Below, one piece after another: positions 53,281 through 62,675 of a stretch of 64,000 nt of DNA (position 1 is its first letter; each line of letters starts with the position of its first letter). Origin of the DNA: DASTFP01 sp963744345. Lineage in GTDB: Bacteria; Verrucomicrobiota; Verrucomicrobiia; Chthoniobacterales; Terrimicrobiaceae. A program made the translations under genes and the position numbers. The stretch covers positions 62,001-126,000 of the forward strand of contig CAVUTD010000015.1 in assembly GCA_963744345.1 (NCBI GenBank). Reading direction: 5' to 3'. Under the pieces are notes generated by a model, which did not search any database, was not told where the DNA came from, and saw only the letters and a list, made by a program, of their open reading frames with translations.

Positions 53281-54318
53281 ATGGCTCGACCTGTAACTCT
53301 ATTCACCGGCCAATGGGCCGATCTTCCCTTGAAGGAACTCGCACCTCTCGCGAAAGGAATGGGCTTTGATGGCTTGGAGCTAGCTTCATGGGGCGATCAT
53401 TTCGACGTCGACCAAGCGGCAGAATCCGACGACTACTGCCGCGAGCGGTGGCGCATCCTCACCGATGCCGGACTCACGTCATTCGCCATTTCAAATCACC
53501 TTGTCGGGCAGGCTATCTGCGACAATATCGATGAACGCCATCAGGCGATTCTTCCGCCGCGGATCTGGGGCGACGGCATCCCGGAAGGCGTCCGCGAGCG
53601 TGCCGCTGCACAGATGAAATTGGCAGCCAAGGCGTGCCGCCGCTTTCTGGATGCAAGACCAAACAGAGATCTTGATTTCCCTGCTGTGGTTACAGGTTTC
53701 ACGGGTTCATCGATCTGGCATGCCTGCTACGCGTTTCCACCCACCAGTCAGGATTATCTTCAGAGAGGGTACGACGATTTCGGCCGCCGTTTTCTCCCGA
53801 TCCTCGAAGTCTTTGAAGAGGCTAAGGTCAACTTTGCGCTTGAGGTGCATCCAACCGAAATCGCGTTCGATATTAGTTCAGCGCGTCGCGCACTCGAAGC
53901 GGTAAACCATCACAAGTGCTTTGGATTTAACTATGATCCTTCTCACCTTGGTTACCAGGGGGTGGACTATGTGAAGTTCCTCCGGGAGTTCAAAGACCGC
54001 ATTTACCATGCTCACATGAAGGATGTCTGGTGGGGACACGGGAACGGCGATGTTGGAGTTTTTGGAGGACACACCGATTTCGGCGATTATCGGCGCTATT
54101 GGGATTTTCGGTCCATCGGGCATGGCGACATCAGATTCGAAGACATCATCGTTGCGCTCAATGATATCGGCTACCGTGGACCGCTCTCCATCGAATGGGA
54201 GGACATCCGCATGGATCGCGTGCATGGCGCTACCGAGTCGTGCAAAAATATCAAGTCATACGACTTCGCTCCCAACGCCGCGGCCTTCGACGCCGCTTTC
54301 GAGCGCGAGAAGCGATAA
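53281..54318 (+). CDS. Sugar-phosphate isomerase/epimerase family protein
   Basis: 345 residues, longer than the ~280-residue IolE type. The TIM-barrel motifs are LAKGMGFDGLELASWGDHFD, VVTGFTGSSIWHACYAFPP, NFALEVHPTEIAFDISSARR, CFGFNYDPSHLGYQGVDYVK and RIYHAHMKDVWWG, with metal ligands Glu, Asp, His and Glu. An insert GHGNGDVGVFGGHTDFG precedes GPLSIEWEDIRMD. Proteins of this form occur in inositol and rare-sugar catabolism. It stands alone on its strand here and the substrate is unknown. Confidence 0.88.
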   Translation: MARPVTLFTGQWADLPLKELAPLAKGMGFDGLELASWGDHFDVDQAAESDDYCRERWRILTDAGLTSFAISNHLVGQAICDNIDERHQAILPPRIWGDGIPEGVRERAAAQMKLAAKACRRFLDARPNRDLDFPAVVTGFTGSSIWHACYAFPPTSQDYLQRGYDDFGRRFLPILEVFEEAKVNFALEVHPTEIAFDISSARRALEAVNHHKCFGFNYDPSHLGYQGVDYVKFLREFKDRIYHAHMKDVWWGHGNGDVGVFGGHTDFGDYRRYWDFRSIGHGDIRFEDIIVALNDIGYRGPLSIEWEDIRMDRVHGATESCKNIKSYDFAPNAAAFDAAFEREKR

Positions 54319-54425
54319 TGCCCGTTGCTGGAGAGCGCCCGTGAGAACCCGTTAACGCGCAAACGTAGAGCGTGGCACCCGCACGCGGGAACGCGACTCA
54401 CTTGCGACGCACTCCCCGCCGAATA

Positions 54426-56105
54426 TCAATTTCCTGCTTCTTCGGCTGGAGAGATATCGGCCTTTGGAACGGGTATGTCCCCAGAAGGTGATCGTGCACT
54501 TTCTCCGTTCTGGCATGTTCGACCACTCATGAGCTCCTGCATTGTGTCGTTGAGCCCAGGCAGATGCATCAAAAGTTCCTCGAATGCCTCGCGCGAGACG
54601 GCGATGGTATCAAGTGCGGCCGTTGCGCGAATGGTTGCGTTGCGAGGCTGATTCGAGATCAGTGCAGCTTCTCCGAAGACATCGCCAGGGTGGAGCCTCG
54701 CAACCATCACCCCGTCACGCTCCACATCCGCCTCTCCATTAATGGTGAAATAGACCTTGTCGCCAAAATCGCCATTAGCAAAAACTGTTTCTCCGGGCTC
54801 GAAATGCTCCCGGTGAACCGCCTCGTTATGGAAAAGCCTCAGCTGGGTTATGTCGCGGGGGAGAAAAACGTCCAGAATCCAGTCAGCGATCAGGCGAAGT
54901 TGGCCGTCGAACCCGGGGAACTTCGTGACGTAAACGCCACGCCACAGCAGCCACGCGAAAAGTCCTTTGAAGCGCAACCCGAAAACTTCAGCGACCGCTG
55001 ATCGTCGGCCAAGCGATCCAAGTTTTCCCAGCCCGGTGAAGCGAAAGTGCCTCTTGGCTGTCCCTCGGTAGGATGCAACGATATTTTCCGCGCAGGTCTT
55101 GGCCTGTCGGAGAGCATGCTGCGCGGTGGGTGGCGAGATATTACCGTCCACTTGCTTGATCGCGGCGCAGTCGCCGATCGCCCATACTCCGGGCCAACCA
55201 GGCACGGCTGTGGTCTGATCGACAACGACGCGGCCCCTGTTCTGCGGCAAAGAGAGTGTAGTTAGGATCGGGTGGGGGCCCGCAGGGACGGTTGCCACAG
55301 CCGTTCGTGTGTGGATTGTTTCGGTCTGCTGGCTTTGCTTGTCCTCAACGACAACGGCGTTTGCGGTTACGGCCTTCAAATCGGCGCGCAGCCGGATCTC
55401 GACGCCGCGTTTGGCGAGAAGCTTGTGCGCGAAGGCCGCCAGCGATGGAGTGACCTCCGGCAAGATACGGTCTCCGCGCTGAAGCAGGATGAGGCGGAGA
55501 TCGCACTCCGTGATGTTGTGGTAAGCGCTCACGGCGTCGCGCAAAAAGTCGTTCATTTCAGCAATGCATTCGACGCCGGAAAACCCTCCGCCGGCTACGA
55601 CAAAGGTGAGCAGACGCCTGCGCGTTTCCGAATCGCTTTCCGATTCGGCTTCCTCGAGCATGCCGACCAGTTGATTACGGAGATAAAGCGCATCGCCGAG
55701 ATATTTGAAAGGACTGGCGTGCTCGCGCATGCCTGGAATTTTCGAATGGTCGAGCCGCGTTCCCATCGCGATCACAAGATGATCATAGCTTAGCGTCAGG
55801 GTTGTCGGCCGAGCTCCCGGACTCAGCGTTACCGTTCGTGAATTCAGATCGATGGACTCAATGTCCCGCGTATAAAGATGGGCCTGGCGCGCCATGCGCC
55901 TGATGGGTGCAATCACGTGGTTAAGCTCGACACCACCAGAAATCACCTCCGGAAGCAGCGGTTGAAAAACAATGTAGTTTTCGCGATTAACGAGCGCGAT
56001 TTCCGTCTCCTCCAGTTCACGTTGCGAGAGCATTTTGCCCAGATGAACGGCAACGTAGACTCCGCCGAATCCGCCACCGAGAATGAGAATGCGCTTCTTG
56101 GTCAC
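54426..56105 (-). CDS. Type II NADH dehydrogenase fused to a cyclic-nucleotide-binding domain
   Basis: 559 residues. Residues ~1-410 are an NDH-2-type flavoprotein: FAD loop ILGGGFGGVYVAVHL, IVFQPLLPEVISGGVE, NAD loop FVVAGGGFSGVECIAEM, and VWAIGDCAAIKQ followed by PPTAQHALRQAK. Residues ~420-530 form a cNMP-binding domain: FEPGETVFANGDFGDKVYFT, and a phosphate-binding cassette GDVFGEAALISNQPRNATIR that keeps the Glu and Arg needed to bind cAMP or cGMP. NDH-2 passes electrons from NADH to quinone at the membrane. The fusion suggests control by cyclic nucleotide. The gene lies 174 bases downstream of a nucleotide cyclase on the same strand. Confidence 0.92.
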   Translation of the reverse strand: MTKKRILILGGGFGGVYVAVHLGKMLSQRELEETEIALVNRENYIVFQPLLPEVISGGVELNHVIAPIRRMARQAHLYTRDIESIDLNSRTVTLSPGARPTTLTLSYDHLVIAMGTRLDHSKIPGMREHASPFKYLGDALYLRNQLVGMLEEAESESDSETRRRLLTFVVAGGGFSGVECIAEMNDFLRDAVSAYHNITECDLRLILLQRGDRILPEVTPSLAAFAHKLLAKRGVEIRLRADLKAVTANAVVVEDKQSQQTETIHTRTAVATVPAGPHPILTTLSLPQNRGRVVVDQTTAVPGWPGVWAIGDCAAIKQVDGNISPPTAQHALRQAKTCAENIVASYRGTAKRHFRFTGLGKLGSLGRRSAVAEVFGLRFKGLFAWLLWRGVYVTKFPGFDGQLRLIADWILDVFLPRDITQLRLFHNEAVHREHFEPGETVFANGDFGDKVYFTINGEADVERDGVMVARLHPGDVFGEAALISNQPRNATIRATAALDTIAVSREAFEELLMHLPGLNDTMQELMSGRTCQNGESARSPSGDIPVPKADISPAEEAGN

Positions 56106-56159
56106 AGCAATTTGGTCGCACTGGGCAAGCTATCCTTACAACAGGCCGTCTCGAGGCAA

Positions 56160-56195
56160 AGCTGATGGTTGAGAGTTGATGGTTGTGGCCGATGG
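56160..56195. repeat. GTTGAGAG-type repeat tract between cyclase and NDH-2 genes
   Basis: The tract GATGGTTGAGAGTTGATGGT is the reverse-complement form of the CTCAAC/ATCAAC repeats seen at 11.9 kb, 25.6 kb and 25.9 kb, and near 59.6 kb. It sits in the 174-base gap of the cyclase-NDH-2 pair. Confidence 0.6.
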
Positions 56196-56279
56196 TCGGA
56201 GCTGGGATAGGGGACGTGACGCAGTGAGGCGCTTCGGCAGCTCACCACAGCCGCGCATGCGCTCGCGTCCTCGATACAT

Positions 56280-58469
56280 TTACTTCGTCGTTGAGATATA
56301 AACGCCATGCCAATCCGGTGGTGGGGGTGCTTCCAAAAAGGCCTCACAACGCTCAATCAATCTGGCACTCGGTGGATCGGCGGCGTGATCCTGCAATAGA
56401 GCAAGCGCACTTTTGAAATTCCGGCTCTCGTACGCTGAAAACGCGGATTCGTAGGCGGTCACAATCTGGCGACGTTCTTCCACGGCTCCCTTTGTTCCTA
56501 GCAGCTCGTAAATGGTGATTGGCTCCGTTTTTCCTTTTACTGCCACGATGTCCAGGAGGCGGAAATCGAAAGCCTCACGTGCGCATTTGGCGACGCTGTC
56601 ACTCGCTATAATCCAGGTGCCGTATTGTTTGTTAAGGCCCTCGAGTCGTGAGGAAAGGTTGATGGCATCGCCGATAGCCGTGTAGTTCATTCGGTCGCGC
56701 GCGCCGAAGTGTCCGACGAGAGCGCTGGCACAATGCAACCCAAAGCGTGTCTCCAGGACAGGAAGCCCGCGCCATTCAGGTGTTTTCGGGAGAGCGTAGA
56801 TGGCTTCTCGACACCGCAGCGCGGCGAGGCAGGCCATGCGCGGGTGATCGGGCACAGGTTCCGGCGCGTTCCAAAGGGCCATGATTGCATCTCCAATGTA
56901 CTTGTCGATGGTGCCGTGGGTATCCCGCTGAATGATCCGGGAAAGCGCGTCGAGGTACATCCCGAGCACATCGGCAAGCCGATTGGGATCGAGCTGTTCT
57001 GAGAACGTCGTGAAACCTTTAATGTCGCTAAACATGATCGAAATCTCCATCAACTCTCCACCGAGCACCGGATCGCTCTTCTCACGATAGAGCCTTCGCA
57101 CGAGATCGACCGGCGCATACTTACTCATGGCGCGCATGGCGGCTTTCGCCTTCTCCAAGCTCTCGAGCACCTGACTGACGTCACGGAATGCGGAGTTGGT
57201 CGGCGCTGGAGAAAATTCAAATGCGTTCATTTTTAAACTTTCGCGGGTGATCTGTTCCTGCGCGCGTTTGACGCTGCGTAAGATCACGACTCCCGCTGCG
57301 ATCAACAACAGCATGACCCCCAACGAGACGGCCAGGAGGTGATTGCGCATGGCTACCAGCTTGCCGAGATAAAATTCGCGCGGCACCACGATTCCCACGG
57401 TCCAATCTTGGGTTCCGGGCAAGATTCGGAACGTCGTGAGAAATTCCTGATCATCATGACCAAAATGTCCAGAGATCAGGGGTATGTTTTCGGTAACGGC
57501 TCGCAGCTCCTCCTGGCGGAGCGCGCTCGAAATTTCCGGCGCGAGATCATCCGGAGCGATGCGGAGATCCTCTCCAGTGACTTTTGCGCGATCTGAACCC
57601 ACACCTCGCGTGATGAGCCGCCCGTCACGGTCCGCCAGAAAGATGCGGTGTGGGTCAGGCTCCTGTTCAGCTGTGAGCTTAAGCTGCACCGCCCGATCGA
57701 GCTGCTCGGCCAGTAATCCGACTCGAATCACCCCGGCAAATTTCTTCCAAGCGTCTTCAACGGTCTGCTGAACGCTGACTTCGATGTCCCGCTGTTCTTG
57801 AGGTTGGTTGGCGTCGAGTTGCGACCAGTGCAAATCGCTCCACAAGAGGTCTCCATAAAAATCTTTGCTTGCCGGTGTGGTGAAGGTGAGGTGCGAAGTC
57901 GGATCGGTGACCACGGCGCCAGCTTCCGGGTCAGGCGAAAGCGCCTCGCTATCCGCTCCGGGATGTAACGTTCGCCGGTACGCGACAAAAGCGCCGTTCT
58001 CCTGGCGCACCTGACGGCTCCAAAATTGCTCCACGCCTTTCTCATCCGATGATCGGGCGACACTCACCTGCCATCGTGGCTCCGGCGCGAGTTGGATCAC
58101 GCCGTTGTTGTCGAAGCCGGTCTGTTGCGCGCGAGTGAATGTGATCTCGCCCAGCTCGCTCTTCGCCAGCAGCATGGAAAACAGCGTGGACTCGACCGCT
58201 GCCAAATCGCTCGGTTGAACAAGACCAAGCTGGATCAGTTGCTGGAATGCAGAAGCTGTATCGGGAGCTTTCGAAAGAAAGCTTGTGATGCGCGCAGTGA
58301 TCTCGCGGCTCGCCTGGTCGCGAATGCGTTCAGAGCTTTCGATAATCGTTGCGCGCGACTCGTTCAAAACGAAGGCGAACAGCAACGCGAGTGTGGCGGC
58401 AAGCCCGAGGAGGCTCAGTGCGAGCACCTGTCCAAGGGTAAGCTTGATATTAGAGAGTCGAATTGCCAA
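56280..58469 (-). CDS. Class III adenylate/guanylate cyclase with extracellular sensor
   Basis: 729 residues. A membrane helix (LALSLLGLAATLALLFAFVL) is followed by a ~330-residue periplasmic sensor of dCache type (FYGDLLWSDLHWSQLDANQP, RIFLADRDGRLITRGVG, TFRILPGTQDWTVGIVV) and a second helix near residue 375. A linker leads to the class III catalytic domain at about 475-665: IMFSDIKGFTTFSEQ (first metal Asp), KYIGDAIMALWNAP (second Asp with substrate Lys), and NYTAIGDAINLSSRLEGLNK (transition-state Arg). It would make cAMP or cGMP in response to an external ligand. The next gene downstream encodes a protein with a matching cyclic-nucleotide-binding domain. Confidence 0.93.
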   Translation of the reverse strand: MAIRLSNIKLTLGQVLALSLLGLAATLALLFAFVLNESRATIIESSERIRDQASREITARITSFLSKAPDTASAFQQLIQLGLVQPSDLAAVESTLFSMLLAKSELGEITFTRAQQTGFDNNGVIQLAPEPRWQVSVARSSDEKGVEQFWSRQVRQENGAFVAYRRTLHPGADSEALSPDPEAGAVVTDPTSHLTFTTPASKDFYGDLLWSDLHWSQLDANQPQEQRDIEVSVQQTVEDAWKKFAGVIRVGLLAEQLDRAVQLKLTAEQEPDPHRIFLADRDGRLITRGVGSDRAKVTGEDLRIAPDDLAPEISSALRQEELRAVTENIPLISGHFGHDDQEFLTTFRILPGTQDWTVGIVVPREFYLGKLVAMRNHLLAVSLGVMLLLIAAGVVILRSVKRAQEQITRESLKMNAFEFSPAPTNSAFRDVSQVLESLEKAKAAMRAMSKYAPVDLVRRLYREKSDPVLGGELMEISIMFSDIKGFTTFSEQLDPNRLADVLGMYLDALSRIIQRDTHGTIDKYIGDAIMALWNAPEPVPDHPRMACLAALRCREAIYALPKTPEWRGLPVLETRFGLHCASALVGHFGARDRMNYTAIGDAINLSSRLEGLNKQYGTWIIASDSVAKCAREAFDFRLLDIVAVKGKTEPITIYELLGTKGAVEERRQIVTAYESAFSAYESRNFKSALALLQDHAADPPSARLIERCEAFLEAPPPPDWHGVYISTTK

Positions 58470-58591
58470 TAGGGGTTTGTCCTCTACCAGGAAGATATCA
58501 GAGTCCGGATATCAAACGATTTCTAAGGAGTGAGCATCTCCATCGCAAGGCACGAATGTGAATTCCCTCTCAGGTTCTTTCACATTCGTCG

Positions 58592-59578
58592 TTAGCTTGT
58601 CACTAAGACAGCGGCGCCGGTCAGGCGACCTGACCGAAGGCGTGCCAGAGCCACATTTGCCTGATCGAGTGGGAATAGCTCGACTTCGGTATGCACGGGC
58701 ACGCGCGGGGCGATGGAAAAGAACTCCTCGGCATCGCGCCGGGTGAGATTCGCTACGGAGCACAGCGTTCGTTCCTCCCAAAGCTCACGGTAGAAAAATG
58801 AGGGGATGTCGCTCATATGAATTCCGCCGCAGACCACGATGCCTCCCTTTTCCACAGCCCGGAGAGCGAGTGGAACAAGCGGACCGGCAGGCGCGAAGAT
58901 GATCGCTGCGTCGAGCTTCTCTGGCGGCGATTCATCGGATCCTCCCGCCCAAACCGCCCCCAATCGGCGAGCAAATACCTGGGCCATCACGTCACCCGGA
59001 CGCGTGAAAGCAAAAACACGGCGTCCTTGGAACTGAGCAATTTGCGCGACGATATGCGCGGCGGCGCCAAATCCATACAGTCCGAGGCGTCGGGCATCGC
59101 CTGCTTTTTGAAGCGACCGATATCCGATGAGTCCAGCGCAGAGCAGCGGGGCAGCCCCGGTATCGCTGAACGAGTCCGGAAGCGGAAAGCAGTAGGACGC
59201 GTCAGCCACAGTGAAATCCGCGTACCCGCCATCGACTGTGTAGCCTGTAAAGCGAGCACGAGAGCAAAGGTTTTCGCGTTCCAAGCGGCAAAACGGGCAC
59301 TTGCCACATGTCCAAGCCAGCCACGGAATTCCAACTCGTTCCCCCAGGCGAAAGCGTGTTACAGATTCGCCCATGCGCTCGATGCGCCCGATGATTTCGT
59401 GGCCGGGAACCAGAGGAAGCTTGGGTTCGGCCAGTTCCCCATCGACGACATGGAGGTCCGTTCTGCATACAGCGCACGCGGTGACACGCACCAGCACCTG
59501 CCCCGCAGCCGGCGTGGGGACCGCTAGCTCACGCCCGACAAGTGGCCGCCCCGGCGCTTCGAGGACCATCGCTCGCAT
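58592..59578 (-). CDS. Zinc-dependent alcohol dehydrogenase
   Basis: 328 residues from ATG 59578 (MRAMVLEAPGRPLVGRELAV). Zinc ligands are the catalytic CAVCRTDLHVVDG and GHEIIGRIERMG, with a structural-zinc cluster CGKCPFCRLERENLC. The NAD(P) site is RLGLYGFGAAAHIVAQIAQF. It resembles the broad-substrate AdhP/CAD-type enzymes that oxidise alcohols or reduce aldehydes. It stands alone. Confidence 0.92.
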   Translation of the reverse strand: MRAMVLEAPGRPLVGRELAVPTPAAGQVLVRVTACAVCRTDLHVVDGELAEPKLPLVPGHEIIGRIERMGESVTRFRLGERVGIPWLAWTCGKCPFCRLERENLCSRARFTGYTVDGGYADFTVADASYCFPLPDSFSDTGAAPLLCAGLIGYRSLQKAGDARRLGLYGFGAAAHIVAQIAQFQGRRVFAFTRPGDVMAQVFARRLGAVWAGGSDESPPEKLDAAIIFAPAGPLVPLALRAVEKGGIVVCGGIHMSDIPSFFYRELWEERTLCSVANLTRRDAEEFFSIAPRVPVHTEVELFPLDQANVALARLRSGRLTGAAVLVTS

Positions 59579-59708
59579 GCAATATTTTTCGCGCAGAGCG
59601 TCGGGCGGCGCAATCAGGCAGTTGATGCAGATCCCATCAACTATCATCTCTCATACCTCAACTAATCAACGAAGCTGAGATGAACTCCCCATCCAGTGAT
59701 AGTAAAGT

Positions 59709-60248
59709 ATGGACATGGTGGCGTCCGTTTCTATCGCCCGCGCTCCGACCCCCCAAAAATGGTACGCTTGTGTGGCGCTTGGGGCGATGATCGTCCTCCT
59801 GATAGAGCTGATCGTTGGAGGTTTGGCGCGCCAACCGCAAGAAGCTTCCTGGATTGCCCTTTTGGCTTCAGCGCTGCTGGTCTTTGCGTTCCTGGTGCTT
59901 GACCGTTCCAAGCATGTGCGATTTGAGATTGCGGACCATCGTTTGTTTGTACGAGGCGATATCTTTTGCTGGCGCTTTCCTCTCTCCTCCATGAATCTAG
60001 GTTCCTCCATCATTTTGGATCTGACTCAGTGGCCCGAGTTCAAGCCGCGACGGAAGATCCTCGGGACGAACATGCCTGGTTATCAATCGGGCGAATTTTT
60101 GCTTCAGAATAACCGCCGGGCCATTGTCTTCCTCTCTGACCTGCGCCGAGTGCTCTGCATTCTGATGAACGACGGGAAGTTTCTTCTTCTCAGCTGCACG
60201 GACCCTGAGAAACTGCTCTCGCTCCTTATCGAAGAAAAAGGCGGCTAA
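59709..60248 (+). CDS. Membrane protein with PH-like domain
   Basis: 179 residues. Two membrane helices (CVALGAMIVLLIELIVGGLA, WIALLASALLVFAFLVLD) are followed by a short beta-rich segment (HVRFEIADHRLFVRGDIFCW then FPLSSMNLGSSIILDLTQWP) resembling the bacterial PH-type domains attached to membrane anchors. No catalytic residues are visible. Alternative starts are at 59709 and 59715. The function is unknown. Confidence 0.6.
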   Translation: MDMVASVSIARAPTPQKWYACVALGAMIVLLIELIVGGLARQPQEASWIALLASALLVFAFLVLDRSKHVRFEIADHRLFVRGDIFCWRFPLSSMNLGSSIILDLTQWPEFKPRRKILGTNMPGYQSGEFLLQNNRRAIVFLSDLRRVLCILMNDGKFLLLSCTDPEKLLSLLIEEKGG

Positions 60249-60674
60249 AAAAGTCGACCGGCCCTGGGCAGGTTGGCAATACCTCTGGATCCGGAGCGAA
60301 AAACAGTGTCTTGAAACTTGGCTGCGTCGACCCTGATAACCGGATCCTTTCAGTTCGTTGATCGGAGTTCGGGCAACAGGCCAGATGGTCGTTGCAAGAT
60401 GCGCTGCTTTTTCATGATTCGTTCAATTCAATTTGTTGTATTTGGGACCGAGATTATGATGTCCCTCGTGAACCGGAATGCGCCCTGTGTGAGATCGGCT
60501 GCCCGCTTAAATTGGCCAAAGTTGGTTCTCCACGCATCCGATCGGCCATTCAGAACGTTTCTACGGTGTTAATCGGTATCTGCAACTCAGCTCAGAATTT
60601 GGAAGTGTGGAGAATCCAATGGAAGCTCGGGAGCGTATGTCGGATGACGGTCAATTCAGCGATTCCTAGTTCCG
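60249..60674. other. Intergenic, no recognisable gene
   Basis: Short frames without conserved features precede the PAS-domain gene. Confidence 0.45.
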
Positions 60675-61250
60675 ATGCTTAGCGAACTTCTTCAGGAACA
60701 AGCTGCGCTGTATGTGTCTGGGACGATGACGGCGCAGCAGCGCGAGCATTTTGAGCTGGTCGTCGAGTTTCATGATGAGTTGCGTGCGTTCGTCACCGAG
60801 ATGGCTGAAGTCGGAACGGCGGTAACTCTTGCTACCCTGCGTCCTGGGAAGGCCAAGCCTTCGCCTGGGGCCAAAAATCGAATTCTCGAGGCAATCGCCG
60901 ATGTTTCGCAGGAGGTGGCATCACATGCTTTTGTCATGTCAGGGCCTGACGGCTTGGTCCAATGGATTAATCCAGCTTTTAGTCGAATGTGTGGATACAC
61001 GCTCGAAGAACTGCGCGGGAAAAAGCTTGGTCCGATCTTGCAAGGAGAGAAGACGGATCAGGAAGCAGCGAACCGGATGCGGCAAGCCGTGCACGAATAC
61101 CGGCCCTGTCATGAGACGATTGTTAACTATCACAAGAACGGAACTCCTTATTGGGTCGAGATCGCGATCACTCCGATTTTTGATGAGGGAGGGCAGCCGC
61201 TGTGGCTAGTGGCCCGCGAGCGCGAAGTCACTGATCGCGCTGCCGTGTGA
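60675..61250 (+). CDS. Anti-sigma-like helical domain fused to a LOV-like PAS domain
   Basis: 191 residues. The first ~70 residues (LLQEQAALYVSGTMTAQQRE then FELVVEFHDELRAFVTEMAE) resemble the helical N-terminus of ChrR/RskA-type anti-sigma factors without the zinc residues. Residues ~80-190 form a PAS domain (DGLVQWINPAFSRMCGYTLE, LQGEKTDQEAANRMRQAVHE, YHKNGTPYWVEIAITPIFDE). These match LOV domains closely, but the flavin-bonding Cys of NCRFLQG is replaced (GKKLGPILQG). It is convergent with an ECF sigma gene, 34 bases between stops. It may gate that sigma factor in response to a ligand or redox state, which is inference. Confidence 0.75.
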   Translation: MLSELLQEQAALYVSGTMTAQQREHFELVVEFHDELRAFVTEMAEVGTAVTLATLRPGKAKPSPGAKNRILEAIADVSQEVASHAFVMSGPDGLVQWINPAFSRMCGYTLEELRGKKLGPILQGEKTDQEAANRMRQAVHEYRPCHETIVNYHKNGTPYWVEIAITPIFDEGGQPLWLVAREREVTDRAAV

Positions 61251-61284
61251 GGAGGGCACGTTCTTCCTCTGAGAACGAGGTGTT

Positions 61285-61863
61285 CTAGAGCTGCGGTGCG
61301 ATTAACTCCCGCAAGGCCATCATGCCGCGGCGAATGCGTGCCTTGATTGTGCCCAGCGGCACTTTCAAGCGCTCGGCGATTTCTGTGTGCGTCATTGAGG
61401 AAAAGAATGCGAGTTCGATGGCTTCGCGCTGTTGCTTCGGCAGCTGAAGAATCGTATCGCGGACAAGTTTGCTTGTCTCCGCGGAGGTGATCGAATCAAA
61501 GAAGCTTCGATCCTGGGAGTGCTCGAAGCTTTGCACGATTTGTTGCACGTCGCCCTGGAGGGAGCTGCGGCGTTGCATTGAGCGGAGAACGTCGATGGCC
61601 TTGTTGCGGGTGAGGGTTAACGCCCATGTCAACGGTCTGCCGCGTGTTGAATCGTACAGCGGCGCCTTTTTCCAGATTTGAACGAAGACCTCCTGGAGAA
61701 CATCTTCAGCGGCCTCTTGATTTCTCAGCACCCGAAAGGCGGTGGAAAACAGGACCATGGCAAAGCGATCGTAGAGAGCCGCGAAACTTCGTTGATCGCC
61801 TTGACCGACCTGCCTGACGAGCTCGATCTCGGCTTCGAGTTCTCTGGCGGCCTCAGGTTCCAT
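61285..61863 (-). CDS. ECF RNA polymerase sigma factor
   Basis: 192 residues. Sigma-2 is FAALYDRFAMVLFSTAFRVL, EAAEDVLQEVFVQIWKKAP and WALTLTRNKAIDVLRSMQRR. Sigma-4 is LPKQQREAIELAFFSSMTHT then EIAERLKVPLGTIKARIRRG. The layout matches SigK/RskA-paired ECF factors. It lies 59 bases downstream of an L,D-transpeptidase gene on the same strand and faces the anti-sigma-like/PAS gene. It probably controls an envelope or stress regulon. Confidence 0.93.
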   Translation of the reverse strand: MEPEAARELEAEIELVRQVGQGDQRSFAALYDRFAMVLFSTAFRVLRNQEAAEDVLQEVFVQIWKKAPLYDSTRGRPLTWALTLTRNKAIDVLRSMQRRSSLQGDVQQIVQSFEHSQDRSFFDSITSAETSKLVRDTILQLPKQQREAIELAFFSSMTHTEIAERLKVPLGTIKARIRRGMMALRELIAPQL

Positions 61864-61922
61864 CGGACAATCGACTTTTCCTTAAAGTGGCAGTTTCTAG
61901 ACTGACGCTGGAGGGACGTTGG

Positions 61923-62570
61923 CTACCGTGATATCCACACTGGCGTTCCCACTTTGACGGCGTAATAAAAACGTTTGGCCCAGCGGTTTGGCAGCCTGAT
62001 GCATCCATGGGAAGCCGGGTAGCCCGGGACATGGCCGGCATGCAGTCCGTACGAGGGGGCGATTTGCAGGTAGTACGGCATTGGCGCTCCGACGAATACT
62101 GCGCCTTGCGGCCGCGGGTCCTTTCTCACGTCCACACCTGCCTTCACTACCCGGCCGTTGCGCGCATATTCCCCATAGAGACTTGATCGATGATCAATGT
62201 CCTTGCCGATCACGCGATATTTGCCCGTGGGAGTGTTATAGCCTTCCCTTCCAGTCGAAGCCGGCGAGATGGCGACGAGAGCGCCGTCTTTGTAAAGAAA
62301 GGCTCTCTGATCGGACAGCCGAATCACGATCGCGCGGCGCGAGGTGCCTTGATCGGTAAGCATCCCAAGCTCGGGACTGGAAATCGCGACCGAGTTCAAC
62401 GAACGCCGCCCTAACTCCGGGAGTGAACTTGCGGCGGAACCCAGCGACTCCGCGTAGCCACTGAGATCCGGCGTTGAAGAGCATCCGGTCAGACATAGAA
62501 GCAAGCAGGCGAGGGCAGGCAGCAAATTGCTGCCAAAGAGACCAGTAATCGACAGGGGATAGCGTTTCAC
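61923..62570 (-). CDS. L,D-transpeptidase (YkuD), lipoprotein
   Basis: I choose GTG 62570 because it yields a lipoprotein signal with lipobox LTGC (ALACLLLCLTGCSS). The YkuD domain contains RAIVIRLSDQRAFLYKDGAL, STGREGYNTPTGKYRVIGKD, and the catalytic HAGHVPGYPASHGCIRLPN with its nucleophilic Cys. It would form 3-3 crosslinks in peptidoglycan or attach lipoprotein to it. About 215 residues. The longer frame to 62651 lacks a signal-like start. The sigma factor downstream may belong to the same transcript. Confidence 0.88.
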   Translation of the reverse strand: MKRYPLSITGLFGSNLLPALACLLLCLTGCSSTPDLSGYAESLGSAASSLPELGRRSLNSVAISSPELGMLTDQGTSRRAIVIRLSDQRAFLYKDGALVAISPASTGREGYNTPTGKYRVIGKDIDHRSSLYGEYARNGRVVKAGVDVRKDPRPQGAVFVGAPMPYYLQIAPSYGLHAGHVPGYPASHGCIRLPNRWAKRFYYAVKVGTPVWISR

Positions 62571-62675
62571 TATTGAGACTGAAAAGGGAATACTATGAAC
62601 GAAGATTAAACGAAGGCAAAGATTCGCCCATCGGGCAAGCGAACTATACAACCTTGACGCGCCGCAAGGGTGTTC

